Shown here: positions 36,648 to 48,826 of the stretch, piece by piece
Position numbering within the stretch: the stretch's first letter is position 1
How the letters are laid out: every line of letters begins with the position of its first letter
Origin: Engraulis encrasicolus
Taxonomy: Eukaryota; Chordata; Actinopteri; Clupeiformes; Engraulidae
Length of the DNA: 64,000 bases
Direction of reading: 5' to 3'
NCBI RefSeq assembly: GCF_034702125.1
Contig: NC_085880.1
Coordinates: 14,713,320-14,777,319, forward strand
Position numbers and translations under genes: made by a program
Notes under the pieces: generated by a model
The model's database searches: none
Told to the model about the DNA's origin: nothing
The model's input: only the letters and a program-made list of their open reading frames with translations

Positions 36648-39290
36648 CAGGGGTGTCAAACATACCATCCGGCCCGGATGTAAAAAAAAATAAAAAAAAA
36701 TAATAATTTTTTTTTTTTAATGAAATAACCGAAATGCGCAATTACGGCCCTCGGGGCAAAATCGAAACCTGCATGACATTAACCCAATGGTCCCTCTGTT
36801 ACACTGTATATATGTAGTAAAGTGCACATCACACTTCTATTATAAATAGTGAATTTGTACTGTAACAGGCATTTCATAAAGCTCATATATTATAGACCTC
36901 ATATATAGAGATAAAATGTTAACACATTGAATACCGGCGGTGCTCACGGAATTATGTCGTAGAATACCAGCGTTCTAAGCCCTTTTTTGACGTTTTTTTG
37001 TAGACTCACAGCTTATTATGTGATAGGGCCACTGAAATATGTTATGACTCGTTCGAAAGTGGAGACGCTGCCCTCTTAGTAGGTGAAAACTGTGTGTCTC
37101 TACGAGCTTTTATTGCCGAGTAAACCCACGCTAAACCGAAGCGGGCTACAATCGGAGATATTGAGGTTTTTGTGAAGGGTGCGCTTCTTCAGAATGTGAC
37201 GAGTTTGAAAGGGGATGAGTTGGTTTTAATCACAATTTGGTGCAAGGTTAGCTCTGACACACATCTTCCTGCTCGTCAAGACACACCTCCTGCTCTAAAC
37301 CACTACGACACCGGCAATCAATGCCCTTCGAAATCCACGTTTTTCACACAGACTGAACACAAGCTCTTTGCACACATGCAGAAGGTCGGACATTTGCTAA
37401 AATAGTTCCCGATGACTCCCGAAATAATAGCCCAACATTGACAACAAATGCCAATGATATGATACTTAGATGTAGCCCATCCGATCCATATGTAGCCATC
37501 TATGCTAGCTTCTGGCTTTTCACATACAGGAAGACAGTTCAACATGGGGGTGAATAATCAAATAAACTTATCTGGTTGGCGATCAAACTTCCAAATCGGA
37601 GCGCATTACTCCAATTACAATTCGGGTGCCATTTTGATCCAAGGATCTGGTAAAGGTCTAGGTAGCAAGCCCAGAAAGTTCAAGATACTCCTGGCACGAT
37701 ATACAATGGTCTCTGTGTTTACCTATTGCGTGAAGTCAGACACAATACACGCTACCGATCGTAGGCTACTAGGGAAACAACAACATAGCACGATTCACGA
37801 ATACGGCAGCACACCTCCTGCTCTGTCACACTACGACACCAGCAATCGATGCCCTTTGAAATCCCCGTTTTTCACATGGACTGAACACAAACTCTTTGCA
37901 CACATGCAGAGGGTGAGACATTTGCTAAAATAGCTCCCGATGACTCCCGAAATAATAGCCCAACATTGACAACAAATCCAAATGATATGATGCTTAGATG
38001 TAGCCTAGCCCATCCGATCCGAATCATATGCGGTGGCAGATGGACACTCCCAACTGGGATCGCTCCCGGACGTGTAGTCCCAGGTGTTTCTATCACTCCC
38101 GGACGTGTAGTCCCACCCGATTATATTTCACGTATTATCATACACTGCCACATACAAGCAATTTAAGGTTAGGGTTAGGTTAGGGTTAGAAACAAAAAAC
38201 TAACATCAAAAAGATAACTAGCTCCGTTATATAGCGGTGGGATCGATAGTCTGGCTAGTGTGGGCGAGCCGACATGGGAGCGTCCTGCGTTGGGAGCGAC
38301 AATCAGGGAATCATGATATGTAGCCATGCTAGCTTCTGGCTTCTCACATACAGGAAGACACAGAAACTTATCTTTTTGGCGATCAAACGTCCAAATCGGA
38401 GCGCATTACTCCAATCACATATCGGGTGCCATTTGGATCCAAGGATCTGGTAAAGGTCTAGCAAGTCCAGAAAGTTCAAGATACTCCAGGCACGATATAC
38501 AATGGTGTTTACCTATTGCGTGAAGTCAGAGACAACACATGCTACAGTGACCGTACTAGGGAAATCAATGCAGGCAGCGCGATAGGCGACATGGGTTGGC
38601 ATCCAGACATCTTGGTAAGTTAAATTAAAATATCCAAATCATAACACTCAAACATCATAACAATCAAACAACTTTGGACTGCAAATGTTGTCATTTATGT
38701 CCATCACAGAGCTACCAAAATCACATATATTGTCCATTGAAGGGTGTAGATTCAAAATATGATATTTAAATGCAAAAACGTATTTTTACGTTTTGGTATA
38801 CAACGCATGGGCGTGAAAAACGCATTATTACGTCGTCGGTACTCAATGTGTTAATACTTCTTATTCGTATTGTATTGGTATTGGTTGTAATTAAATAATA
38901 AATGTAATAGGATTTGTATTGGTTCCTATTAAGCTCAAACTGGAAACGGGATGTTAGAATGCGTGAAAATGCAGGAAATTACATATAAGAAATACATTTT
39001 TTTCTGGGGGTAAACCCCCAGAACTCCTTCCAAAATGAACTGTCACATATTTAATTAATTGACGGTTGCCAATGAATGAATGAAGTCAAGGAAATTTTGC
39101 ATAGGATTATCAGTATTGCAATGCTTTCTACATATTCAACACACTTAAAACGTGATAGTACTGAACACTAATCCTCTGCTTTACGTTTTTTTTTTTTTTT
39201 TTTTTTGGCGATGATGTTACTAATGCAGCCCGCTTGAGGTCCACATGGGTTGTATGCGGCCCCCGGACCAAAATGAGCTTGACACCCCTG
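36648..39290. mobile_element. hAT element with a nested piggyBac-like element
   Basis: Ends caggggtgtcaaac and gcttgacacccctg are inverted. The flanking atctaggc (36640-36647 and 39291-39298) is a perfect 8-bp target duplication. Without the nested insertion the element is only about 0.7 kb, poly(A)/poly(T)-rich and noncoding. Confidence 0.9.
36919..38854. mobile_element. piggyBac-like element with internal duplications
   Basis: TTAA at both borders (36919-36922 and 38851-38854) with inverted ends ttaacacattgaataccg and cggtactcaatgtgttaa. The interior carries two direct repeat pairs: about 37284-37490 with 37810-38030, and about 37490-37730 with 38318-38535. The longest frame (37502-37933) spans these repeats and shows no DDD transposase motif I can recognise, so it is probably nonautonomous. 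Confidence 0.8.
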
Positions 39291-39436
39291 ATCTAGGCCT
39301 AGGGTGTGTGTGTGTGTGGTAAATCCAGTGTTCACATTATTCAGATATGAGAATTCATTCATTCATTCATTTTAACTGACATCAGTACATACCCATATCA
39401 GTGCCATTTCACCCTGCCAAGACACTAGACCTTGGT

Positions 39437-39504
39437 CTATTGGAGCTCTCTGCTCAGGGTGTCCTCGTCATACTGCAGCAGGCACTCTGTTGTTTCTATA
39501 GTTC
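39437..39504 (-). CDS. Orphan terminal exon, copy 2 (unknown gene)
   Basis: Acceptor tttgtctcgcttctag, then a 68-nt phase-1 exon ending ECLLQYDEDTLSRELQ and a TAG stop. It is paralogous to 35771-35838. The shared ECLLQYDED core is acidic and contains one tyrosine. The gene is not recognised. Confidence 0.5.
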
Positions 39505-39780
39505 CTAGAAGCGAGACAAATAAATAAATACTTCGCCATGCACCTCATATTGACATAGCAAATATGTCAATAAGCAAGACCTATTGAGCCCAACAGGGAT
39601 AATCTTACACTATATCAGTTTTCTGTGGTCTCTTGTAAGATTGTCCCATCACCATTCTGCAGGACACTACCGTCTCCCTACCAGGATCTGTAGGATGTAA
39701 GAAAATAAATAAAAACATAGCAATGCACAGCATTGATTACTTATCTATAAAGTAGCACAAGTCATATTGACAATGTAGGC

Positions 39781-40112
39781 CAGGGGTGGGGAACCTATGT
39801 CTCTAGGGCCGTTTGCGACCCTTGAGGCAGTTTTATCTGGCCCCCCGATATAATTTTAATGCTATTCAGCTTCACATGAAATATGACATATTTTGTAAAG
39901 GAATCTTAGAAAATACATTTGCAATACAATTAAGTTATATTCAGGGAACCTGAAGAAGGTGGTGTTTGTTTAAATGTGGCTGCCTTCAATATAGGCCTAA
40001 AGTGAAAGGGAAAATCCTGGTTTGTGTTCATAGTACGGCCCTTGGAGGACTTTTACGGCCCCTCGGATGAATTTGAAGCGGCCCTTCGAATGAGAAACGT
40101 TCCCCGACCCTG
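39781..40112. mobile_element. hAT MITE (caggggtgggg family), copy 2
   Basis: Same ends and same flanking sequence (atgtaggc and acgtaggc) as copy 1. It was carried here by the segmental duplication. Confidence 0.88.
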
Positions 40113-40481
40113 ACGTAGGCTGTAGGTTAAGCTTACCCTCTTTCACTCTTCTGTGGTGAGACTGTGCCCATTTTGGGTTGACCTCCACACGCGTCTGTAG
40201 CACAGCACACAGGATTGCAGGACACAGCATCCTGCAGGACACTTCAAAAAACAAGGGGAACGAATAAATGACCTGTCCAGTTCTATAAAAAAGAATACCC
40301 TGAAAAAGAACACCCTGTTGTTTCTACAGCTCCTAGAAGCGAGACAAATAAATTAAATACTTTGCCATGCACCTCATATTGACATAGCAAATGTATCAAT
40401 GAGCAAGTCATATTGGTCACAAAGAAGTTAATCTTACATTCTTTCAGTCTTCTATGGCGAGTTAGGCCTTCAGGTGACTCG

Positions 40482-41618
40482 TCTTCCCATATTATGAGAC
40501 AGCAGCCTGTGAAAACATTGGTAAATAGAATAACCCATTAACCTTGGGTCCTAATATAATACATGGACATAAACTAGCCTACATTATTTAGACAAGGTCA
40601 GTAGACCTCCACGTGAAACAATAAGAAAAAGTGACCATACATAATTTCAATTTCTTGAAGAGGCCATCTACACTTATTTGTGCAACAAGTGCTGTTTTGA
40701 GGACCCATACTTTTTAAGGACAGGTTGCCTACTGTTGCAAATGGCAGGGTATTTCACTTTGATTTCGGGGTGGCGTGCTCAACTTGACCACTCTGGTCGA
40801 CATTGAGCTCGCGCTGATACATTGGGCTTGCGTTACTGAGAGCTGCCGCCAGAACTACTCACGGTTAGCTTTCATAATATAGAACGCAACAAGGAAGAAT
40901 CGGTCGGTTTGGTGAAAGGGCAAGGTGTTTCAAAGTAGCATGGAACTAAATATATCCCACCTTTGACTTCATTTTACGCAGGTGGGTCTTGGAACCCCTG
41001 TGTGACTGCCTAGGTTTCAGGATAGAGAAAGTAAAACAAAAATCATTGAGTAAAATCGATGGGGGACAAATTGTAGCTTTTGTAGACTACGTCGCTACTT
41101 GAGGAAAAATAGCTTAACTACAGGGATGTTAGCTACTCGATACATAGTAGTGACGCTACGACCAAGCTACTAGAGAATGTAATTAAACTAGTCGCTTCGC
41201 TACTGCCCAGCACTGAAAACCAACATACCCAGACGGCACACCAGTCTTGCCAACGTCGCCTAGATGCATTTTTGCCGCTGTAAAATACATTGGCAAGGCG
41301 TCTAAGCGTTAGTTCATCAGCGAAATGCCGGGCAGACGTGAAAAATGAGCAGTGCCCAGCATCTAGTTGATGAGCTAATGCAATAGCATGCTAACGGTAG
41401 CCTTTGTCTATCTTTAGGCAGGGGAAAGGCAACTGAGAACGAGCAATGTCAAACAATTTACCATCAACAAGTATACTTAACATATTCACTGTTTCACCAC
41501 AGCATTTTGTCATTACGATGCTCGCAAGTCATCAGAATTTACTAGCGTACAGCAGCAACTAGTGTAGTCACATTGAGGGGACTTGAGCTACCAGCTATGT
41601 AAAGCGGCTGTGCCATAA
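40482..41618. other. Gene-free stretch
   Basis: No gene, known repeat or regulatory element is recognised. Confidence 0.4.
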
Positions 41619-42810
41619 CCAAAGAAACTCAAGAGAAAGAACAGTCTCTTGGCGGGGAATGCATTGGCCACGGTGTAGTACGGGGGCGTTGCCTGAGGAC
41701 ACGAGTGGATGGAAAATTAACTCCCTTGTGCATGGTCATTGGTCAGTGGGTGCGATGGATGCCATTTTCGTACTCCCTTGCACATGGTCAGTGGGGGCGA
41801 CACCATGATGGATAATTTGTGGCCAAGTAACGGCAGCTATTGGTCAGCAGTAATTGCTGGGGGTAATTAAGGACAGCTGACAGACATTCACGCTGTCCTA
41901 TGACCTGTTCCACAGTGAATAACATTTCCGTCAGAAATGTTCTAAGCTATGAGATAGGCATCTGTCATTGGCTCCCATTATAGCCCCGTTGGCGCACGCA
42001 GCCAAGTAAAAGATGAATGGGAGCCTATTGGGCTAAATGGCTCAGCAGGGATTTGTGACGATTCTGTTCTCTGGTTTGTAAAGATGTGTGCACATTCTGT
42101 ACCTTATCATTGAAGTTGTATTAGAAGTGAAGTTAAAGGTTCCTGACATGGCTTTGTTCTCCCAAAGACGTGTTAGTTTTGTCCTGCAACACGCTAGCAT
42201 TCGGCTAATACCTGCTGGCTGAGGAATCTCTGCGACTATTCACGACCAGAGCTGACGAGAGACGTACTCTGACTGATCCTCCTAGCAGAGACATCTACGG
42301 TCACATGTACACATGCCGCTTTTCCACCACCTTAAATGCAATAAATAACAGGTGTCCGCAACAATCCTAACATAACTTTAAACAAATCGACATCTGAAGA
42401 CAGACTTAAAACTACAAAACAAATGGCGTAGTGCCGTAAAGTCGATTGTCACGTGTTATGTCATTGCTATAGTTGAAATAAGGGTCATTTTCACGAATCT
42501 AACACTTGACAAGATGCAAACGTGTCGGCAAATGCTTTCACTTACTCATATCTATCGAACGCGACTTCATTGTTTCCAGGGAAAAAATCACACGGGCAGA
42601 TAGTTCTATGAGAAGCGTACAGCCCCATTGGCACCCATTCATTATTTACTTGGCTGCGATAACATAGCTGCAGTGCCACTCCTGGCCACACCAGCTAGTT
42701 GTCGTTCTTGTACAAGATTCCATTTTCTTTGATTTCCGTACTCCCCTCGCCATCATTTCCTACTACGCTGTTATGACGTGAGTAAGCCCTCTTGTCTCAA
42801 GTCTCTTTGG
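41619..42810. mobile_element. 1.2-kb element with CCAAAGA ends and 6-bp duplication
   Basis: The left end ccaaagaaactcaagag and the right end ctcaagtctctttgg are inverted repeats. The flanking ccataa (41613-41618 and 42811-42816) is a perfect 6-bp direct repeat. The short copy at 25348-25771 shares both ends. No transposase is seen. A 6-bp duplication does not fit the hAT, Tc1, piggyBac or Harbinger elements that dominate here. Confidence 0.65.
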
Positions 42811-43434
42811 CCATAACTTAGCAATGGCGGATCTGTGTTCAGAGGAGCTATTCAATCGCTCTTGAGTACTGAAACTTTAAACCACAGTTGAGTAAAATGT
42901 ACTTACATGTATGTGAAGCCCATTTTCCGTTGGTATGTGAGGAACTTTTCCCCCATATCGCCAAGAAACTTGTAAACCACACAGACAGCGCGTGGTTCTG
43001 TTCAATCAGGAGGGTGTTGTTGACCGCGACTGATGGCTTCTTGTGGCTTGTATGTGGAATTCGCATTGTGCCAATTAGTTTTACTGCCACCTAAAGGCTT
43101 GGTGTAGAACTAATTTAACCAGAGACGGTCTATTTTCAACTAACTTGAACAATCCTTGCTTTAGTTCAGAATACCATTTAAAAACCAGAGTGGCCAAGCA
43201 CATTGATGTTTTTCCTCAAAAGCAGCTGAGGAACCTTTTTAATTCGAAGGGTCACTTCAAAATGTATGTCCAAGAAAGATCATTCAGATGATTCTATTTT
43301 GATAGCCTATTCTGTAGGTTCATTTAAATGTTCATAGCACAGATCGAATTGTTTGATCAACTTAATTTCTGAGCTTATAGTATCATAATAACATGTACTG
43401 ACAGCAAAGCTGTGGCTAGTAGAAAGGTTTAATG

Positions 43435-46101
43435 CAGGGGTGGGGAACCTTTTTCATTCGAGGGGCCACTTCAAATTCCTACCATGGTCATAAAATCCTC
43501 CGGGGGCCGTACTATGAACACAAATCAGGATTTCCCCATAAAATTTAGGCCTATATAGACACCTTTAGGCCTATATAGACATATAGACATCTTTAAAGGT
43601 AGACACCTTTAAAACAGTCCCCACCTTTTCTAGGTCCCCTGAATATAACTTAATTGCATTGGAAATGCAGGGATTAAAGCAAAAAAAAGTCATCTGACTG
43701 AACTTTTTTTACCGGTTAGGCACCCGATCGAGTATCACTCCGTAACCCAACGAAAACCAATGTAGCTTGGCTCTGCCCTCATAACGAAACATACACTGGT
43801 TTTATGCAAGGAACGGTGCCAGAGCCAACACTAGGCATAGGCAGACAGGGCAGTCGCCTAGAGCGGAATAGGCCTATGTCTTGAGGGCGCCAGTTAATAC
43901 CAAAAAGTGCCACAAAATCAGAACTTCAACCAACATAAAACTTTACACTTCACATTAACAATGAATATTCATTATACACTCAGTAGGCCTATATACACAC
44001 TCAGTATGAATGTACCTGTAGGTACTAGATCAGATGAGCTCAATCAGATGTAGGCCTACAATGCTATGTTTACAGATGCCAATTTCTAAATACAAGAAAA
44101 AGGAAAGAGGGAAAGGGGCAGGCCTAGGCCACCAGATTGACTAGAAATGGCCGAGAATGGAGGGATAATGGATACTATATCAGACTGCAAACATTGAACT
44201 GCAATTTGGTTCATGTTTTGGTTATTTCCTCTTATATCTACCCATTATTTATGAATTGTTCACAACATTATGCAGAATGGATTCACAATGAGTGTTGCTT
44301 CAAAATGGTCTAGCTGATATCATAGAATTATTGAGTTGGAATTGCAATGCGTTGATACAGTGATCCCATTATGGGTTTTTTTTAGTAGTAGGCTATATTT
44401 TTCTTTCCCATCAGAATGGGCAAACACTGTTCTGGTGAAAGCACTGGTGCGCATTGCTTGCAGTATTTCTGACATTTAAAAAAATAATGCACTGGTCATG
44501 GCAATCAGAGGGAGAAAAGTAGTTGTTGGTTATTTTGTATGTTTTTCACTATTCATCCTGTAGTCTTGTGTTCTACCGTTTTGAAAACCTATGGCTACCG
44601 GTACTTTTTTGCTTCTCGATGTGCGGTGCCGGGCACACGCTTACCATTGATTTAAAAAACGTCCCCGATTCCTACACGCACTCGTGTTCTCTCCTACAAG
44701 CGGACACGACACAGTCACAAACATACGTCTATCGTTTAACAAAAGTAACACACTTTCCCAAGCTTGTCGCGCAACTTTCCACTCGAATCAAGACAATCCA
44801 CCCACCCATCAGTCCTGAGTGCGCATTGCGCAAATAACTGAACTCATACGAAGCGTATAGTCCGATAATGGGCACAGACGTTTAGCCACTCAAAAACAAG
44901 CACACACACAACTGTTGCTGCACACTACTCCAGTTAGCAAAAATAGCATCACACAGTAGCCTAGAACAAGCCTTGAAAGTGAAAGAAACACCGAAACGGC
45001 ATTTATTGACCATGAGTCCACCCATCAGAACACTGTTTCCCAGAGCAAGACGTGGCATAAAATATTGGCTCTGCCAGGGATATCCTCCGTGACCCCTGTA
45101 AAATGCAACCCATTTTTAACTTATTTCTTAAATATATATCGGCAACAACAAAGTTAATATGCTATGATTACAAATGAGACTGTACATTATCCGTTGTCAG
45201 AAAGACAACTAGAGCTAGTTCTACACGTAGCCAGTCAAACGCGCTAAACTTTGAGGATGAAAGGCATGGTATTACGCATGGCATATCCTAGCTAGCTGCC
45301 AATGATAGCCGTCCCATTAGAGCTATGAATAATGTTAGTAAAAGTCACAATGCTTAAAAGGCAACCCCTTCATGAAAAGGACATCATGCGCAGTCGAAGT
45401 AAACTATTCATTTTTTTCTAACTATCCGCCACGGCAGGTGCAATGATAATGGAAACCGTGTCCTACCTTCTTCAAGCTATGCATTCCATGCATATGCATT
45501 ATTAGCCCATATTGGAATATCAGTCCAACTCATTTAATGATTGTCATTTCATGGCACTTTAAACATAGTATTACACTTATTTTCTTTTCTGCCATCAGCA
45601 ACAATGTTGGCTATTTGTTTTTTTAATCTCTCGCGCTGCGCCGCAACCGAATTGCTGACCGCTCGTGTACTTTTTTTTTTTTTTTTTTGGAACACGGAAG
45701 AAAAGGGGATGGCTCAAAACTACTGAGTGAATCTGTTGTATGACACCACCGGTGATGGCGCGTGTATAACTAAATCCGTAGGCCCTACACCAAACACACC
45801 TCTCCTTCCCTTCTCATGACCAGGAGTGCTCTCGATTTGAGTTCAGTTGGAAAGTAAAAATTGTAAATTAATTGACATGAATTATAAAGACGGAAATCCG
45901 TCCAAACGAAAATCCAGTTGACGGAAATCCGTCATAGCGACGGAAAACTTTAATCCCTGGAAATGTAATTTCTAAGATTCCTTTAGGCCTGCAAAATATG
46001 TCATAGGCCTATTTCATGTGAAGTTGCAAAACATTATAATGATATCAGGGGCCGGATAAAACGGCCTCAAGGGCCCTCGAGACATAGGTTCCCTACCCCT
46101 G
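43435..46101. mobile_element. hAT MITE (caggggtgggg family), copy 3, inverted and interrupted
   Basis: It starts caggggtggggaacct and ends aggttccctacccctg. The perfect 8-bp duplication gtttaatg is at 43427-43434 and 46102-46109. Relative to copies 1 and 2 it is inverted. It is split by the 2.3-kb element at 43668-45959. Confidence 0.9.
43668..45959. mobile_element. 2.3-kb element with cagggattaaag ends, nested in a MITE
   Basis: Ends cagggattaaag and ctttaatccctg are perfect 12-bp inverted repeats. The flanking gaaatg (43662-43667 and 45960-45965) is a 6-bp direct repeat. Because the host MITE is known from two uninterrupted copies, both boundaries are secure. Near the right end gacggaaatccgtc-like words repeat. 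The largest frame (44523-44837) is unrecognised. Confidence 0.75.
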
Positions 46102-46689
46102 GTTTAATGGTTAGTGATTCTGAAAAACACCACTGGGCAACGTGAAAAAACATACACACACAGACACACAGATTTTAGTAAAAGGCCAAAAAATGCCCTA
46201 GGGCCCCCAACAATCCCGTTGCCTAGGGACCCCAAAATCCTAGAAACAGGCCTGCCGACCCCCCACTCCCTCCCACCCACCTGACCTCATCCCACCCCAC
46301 CCCACTTGAAATTGACTGGGGCAGCTCCCGACCTGATCACTGGCATTTACATATTAAAGGCTCTTCTAAGAAGGGGATGGGAGGGGGGCATGGGGGAGCC
46401 GCAAATGCTGTGGCTTGAGGTATGAGGCAATTTAAGGTGCAAAACTCATCCACAAATTCCTCTTTTCATGCAGTGAGCAAATTTAAGCCTACACGAATAT
46501 TTGTGAAATTACAAAAAATTGTTTGATCTATTTAGGCATTAAGTAAACATTGTCTGACAGCACATGAAGAACACATGAAGCAGTATTAAAATAGAATGAA
46601 AGTGAATTTTCAACATTTAAAGGCGTATGTATGAACCAAAAAACACACACAATCACTAAAAAAACTCCAGATACACAACCAAATCAATA

Positions 46690-47000
46690 CACTTTTTATT
46701 GCTTTTAATTGTGTCTGACGGTGTTGACAAAAAACAAGGTATGATCGGAGAAAAACCTGATTTCTGAAAAGAATTCAAAATGGGGAGATTGGCCTTGTGC
46801 ATTTCTGAAAAGTCAAGATCTTTGTCTACAAGGATATACCATATTATTTTGTAATTCACTTCGTTTTTTTCTTTCAAGATTACAACCTGTTTTAGCCACT
46901 TTCTCAAGAATCAGTGGTATTCTTTCATGATTAACACACATTACCTGATAATGAACTGGCTCTGACGAGATGAATTCCCTCATAAGGATGTTTCCATCAG
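46690..47000. repeat. Repeat related to 34000-34330
   Basis: It contains gtctgacggtgttgacaaa, atggggagattggcc and attacaacctgttt in the same order as the 34-kb region. Nonautonomous element fragment. Confidence 0.45.
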
Positions 47001-47005
47001 GATAT

Positions 47006-47069
47006 TTAATTGATCAATGTGCCATCGGAGAGTTCCTCATGCAGACACTCGCTGTCTTGCCTCAAAAAC
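47006..47069 (-). CDS. Candidate terminal exon (unknown gene)
   Basis: After an acceptor (acatttcag) a 64-nt minus-strand exon reads FLRQDSECLHEELSDGTLIN and then stops. The position of ECL next to acidic residues near a stop is reminiscent of the ECLLQYDED tails at 35.8 and 39.4 kb, but the similarity is short and the entry phase differs. Confidence 0.25.
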
Positions 47070-47471
47070 CTGAAATGTGATTTCACTCAATAGAAGTTAC
47101 ACATAAGCACAAACACACAGTCAGTTCAAACTAACTTTCCACACAAACCTTTGGACGTATTTCCTCACAGGCCTCATAAGCTTGTGACTTCAACTCCTAT
47201 TACAAGTATACAATTAAATTAAGATATGTATGCATTCTGTAGGAGAATGTCAGTTGCACGAAGGGGGATAAAAGGAATCATTACCTTCTCCTGATCCATC
47301 AACAAACTTGCATGATATTCCTCATCTCACTGGGCACATACTTGTCTCCACTCTCTAAGGGCCTGTAGTCATACATTAAAAAATGGCATTTCTCACAAAC
47401 ATCCAATGATACACAAAATTAATAAATACCTGTTATATCAAAATTGGCTACCTGATTTGTAACCACTCTCA

Positions 47472-47592
47472 GCCACTGGCATGGTCTCCTGTTGTTGCAT
47501 AATCACATACATTCATGTAAATATTGACCTGATCATCTTCTGTTGGTGGCAAATAGTTGTGGACTACAGCAGGGGGTGGTGATGTATGTTGC
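47472..47592 (-). CDS. Candidate tyrosine-rich cytoplasmic exon (unknown gene)
   Basis: An acceptor (gtactctcag) opens a 40-codon frame containing AVVHNYLPPTEDDQVNIYMN and CDYATTGD before a TGA at 47469-47471. A strong donor-like gtatgt lies directly after NIYMN. YMN matches the Grb2 SH2-binding pattern (YxN) known from receptor tails. A nearby exon-like frame (about 47310-47365, SGDKYVPSEMRNIMQ) also carries a tyrosine. It could be part of an immune-receptor-like tail, or chance frames. Confidence 0.3.
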
Positions 47593-48488
47593 CTGAGAGT
47601 ACACAGGGAACAAAATAATGGTATAGTCATGACAGACGCCACATTTATATGACTGTGCTACAACAAAACCACGTGTATTGAATTAAACATACCTGCACAA
47701 TAGTGGCTCAAGGTATGATGTAGAGCCCGCTCTTGCCCACAATCTTTTTCAGTTCTTTAACACTATGAATGTGTAATTTCTGCATCTACCGTCCTTTACC
47801 AGCTCGCGCCAATTCAAATCCAACCAAATTTAAACTTATGTGGGGGTAACTTTGACAAATAAAGTTATTCAAATCAGATAGTCTCCAAATAATTTTAATA
47901 TTTAATAGCCAGGCAGATATCTGCAATTCAGTTTTGCGTAGTCAAAATTATTATTTCAGATATCTCTTTTTTTTCTTCAAATTTCTTTATTAAAGGATAG
48001 CCTCTCAAGATTAAATCTTGTTTTCGAGAGGGTCCTCAAGATATCTGCAACTACACTTGTCCTACTACCCATAATTGTCAATTCAGATATCCATAAAGAA
48101 GTCTGTATTGGGCAAGAGAAAGAGAAAGCTGTCTGAAAGGGATATTTGGGTACCGGCCGTCTGTATTGACCCTTTGGAGCTCTCAATGGACCGTTCTGGT
48201 GGAAACAGGAGAGTAGAGGTTTAATTCTACCGTGATTTGGCGTTTTCATGCCGTCCTGTTTTCCAAATGTCAGATTCAGTCTTCATATTAGCATGTAAAG
48301 AAACTTGTTTTGCCCAGGACGATTGCAAATGTTGATTCACTGTAATCATCACAATATGACAAAACTGTCAGAGAGACCACTGTCCTTTCCATTATACATG
48401 AAATTTGCCATTTTGTGTGTGTCCACGAAAACTGTGTTAACCGTGTCACGGTCTGAAACCCCCTCCATAAATCAGTAATGGTTTGGTC

Positions 48489-48658
48489 TTAGGCCATACG
48501 AATAACATCACCTGATGTCATAACCTCTTTGGCAGGATAGTGGAAGAGTTTTTGGTAAGTTTTGAGCTCCATCCTTCCATAATTTAATCCATTCTTTTTC
48601 ATGTTCTCATAGCGGGAAAATTGCTTGTCAACTGTGTTATCAACATATTCATAAGAAT
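48489..48658 (-). CDS. Candidate terminal exon with tyrosine motifs (unknown gene)
   Basis: After gatttctaattcag the 170-nt frame reads DSYEYVDNTVDKQFSRYENM and continues KKNGLNYGRMELKTYQK to a TAA stop. The density of tyrosines followed by acidic or Asn residues (YEYV, YENM) resembles a receptor cytoplasmic tail. I recognise no family and find no upstream exons, so this may be a real 3' exon or a remnant. Confidence 0.35.
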
Positions 48659-48826
48659 CTGAATTAGAAATCACATGTAGAAAAACACAGATAAAGCATA
48701 CAGATACATGAATTGATTAAGGTGTTGTGGTGGAACTTCTGAGGTCCTCAGTTAGCACAACACCATAAAAATGGCTGAAATGTCAACCATGTTACCGTCA
48801 ATGGTGTTACAATTAGCGATGACAGT

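Larger units (their letters stand above)
39425..40280. repeat. Segmental duplication, unit 2 (and partial unit 3 to 40470)
   Basis: This is the counterpart of 35765-36585. A third, shorter copy at about 40310-40470 retains gctcctagaagcgagacaaa and catgcacctcatattgacat but has lost the coding part of the terminal exon and the MITE. Confidence 0.85.

Noticed and set aside
37502..37933. 143-codon frame as a possible transposase
   Set aside because: No recognisable DDD/DDE motif, and the frame spans duplicated blocks that exist elsewhere in the element without an open frame.
38160..38190. Telomere-like ggttagggttaggtt
   Set aside because: Only two or three imperfect units inside a piggyBac-like element. 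Not a telomeric tract.
44523..44837. 104-codon frame inside the 43.7-46.0 kb element
   Set aside because: No recognisable domain, and it lies within a mobile element with no other coding sequence.
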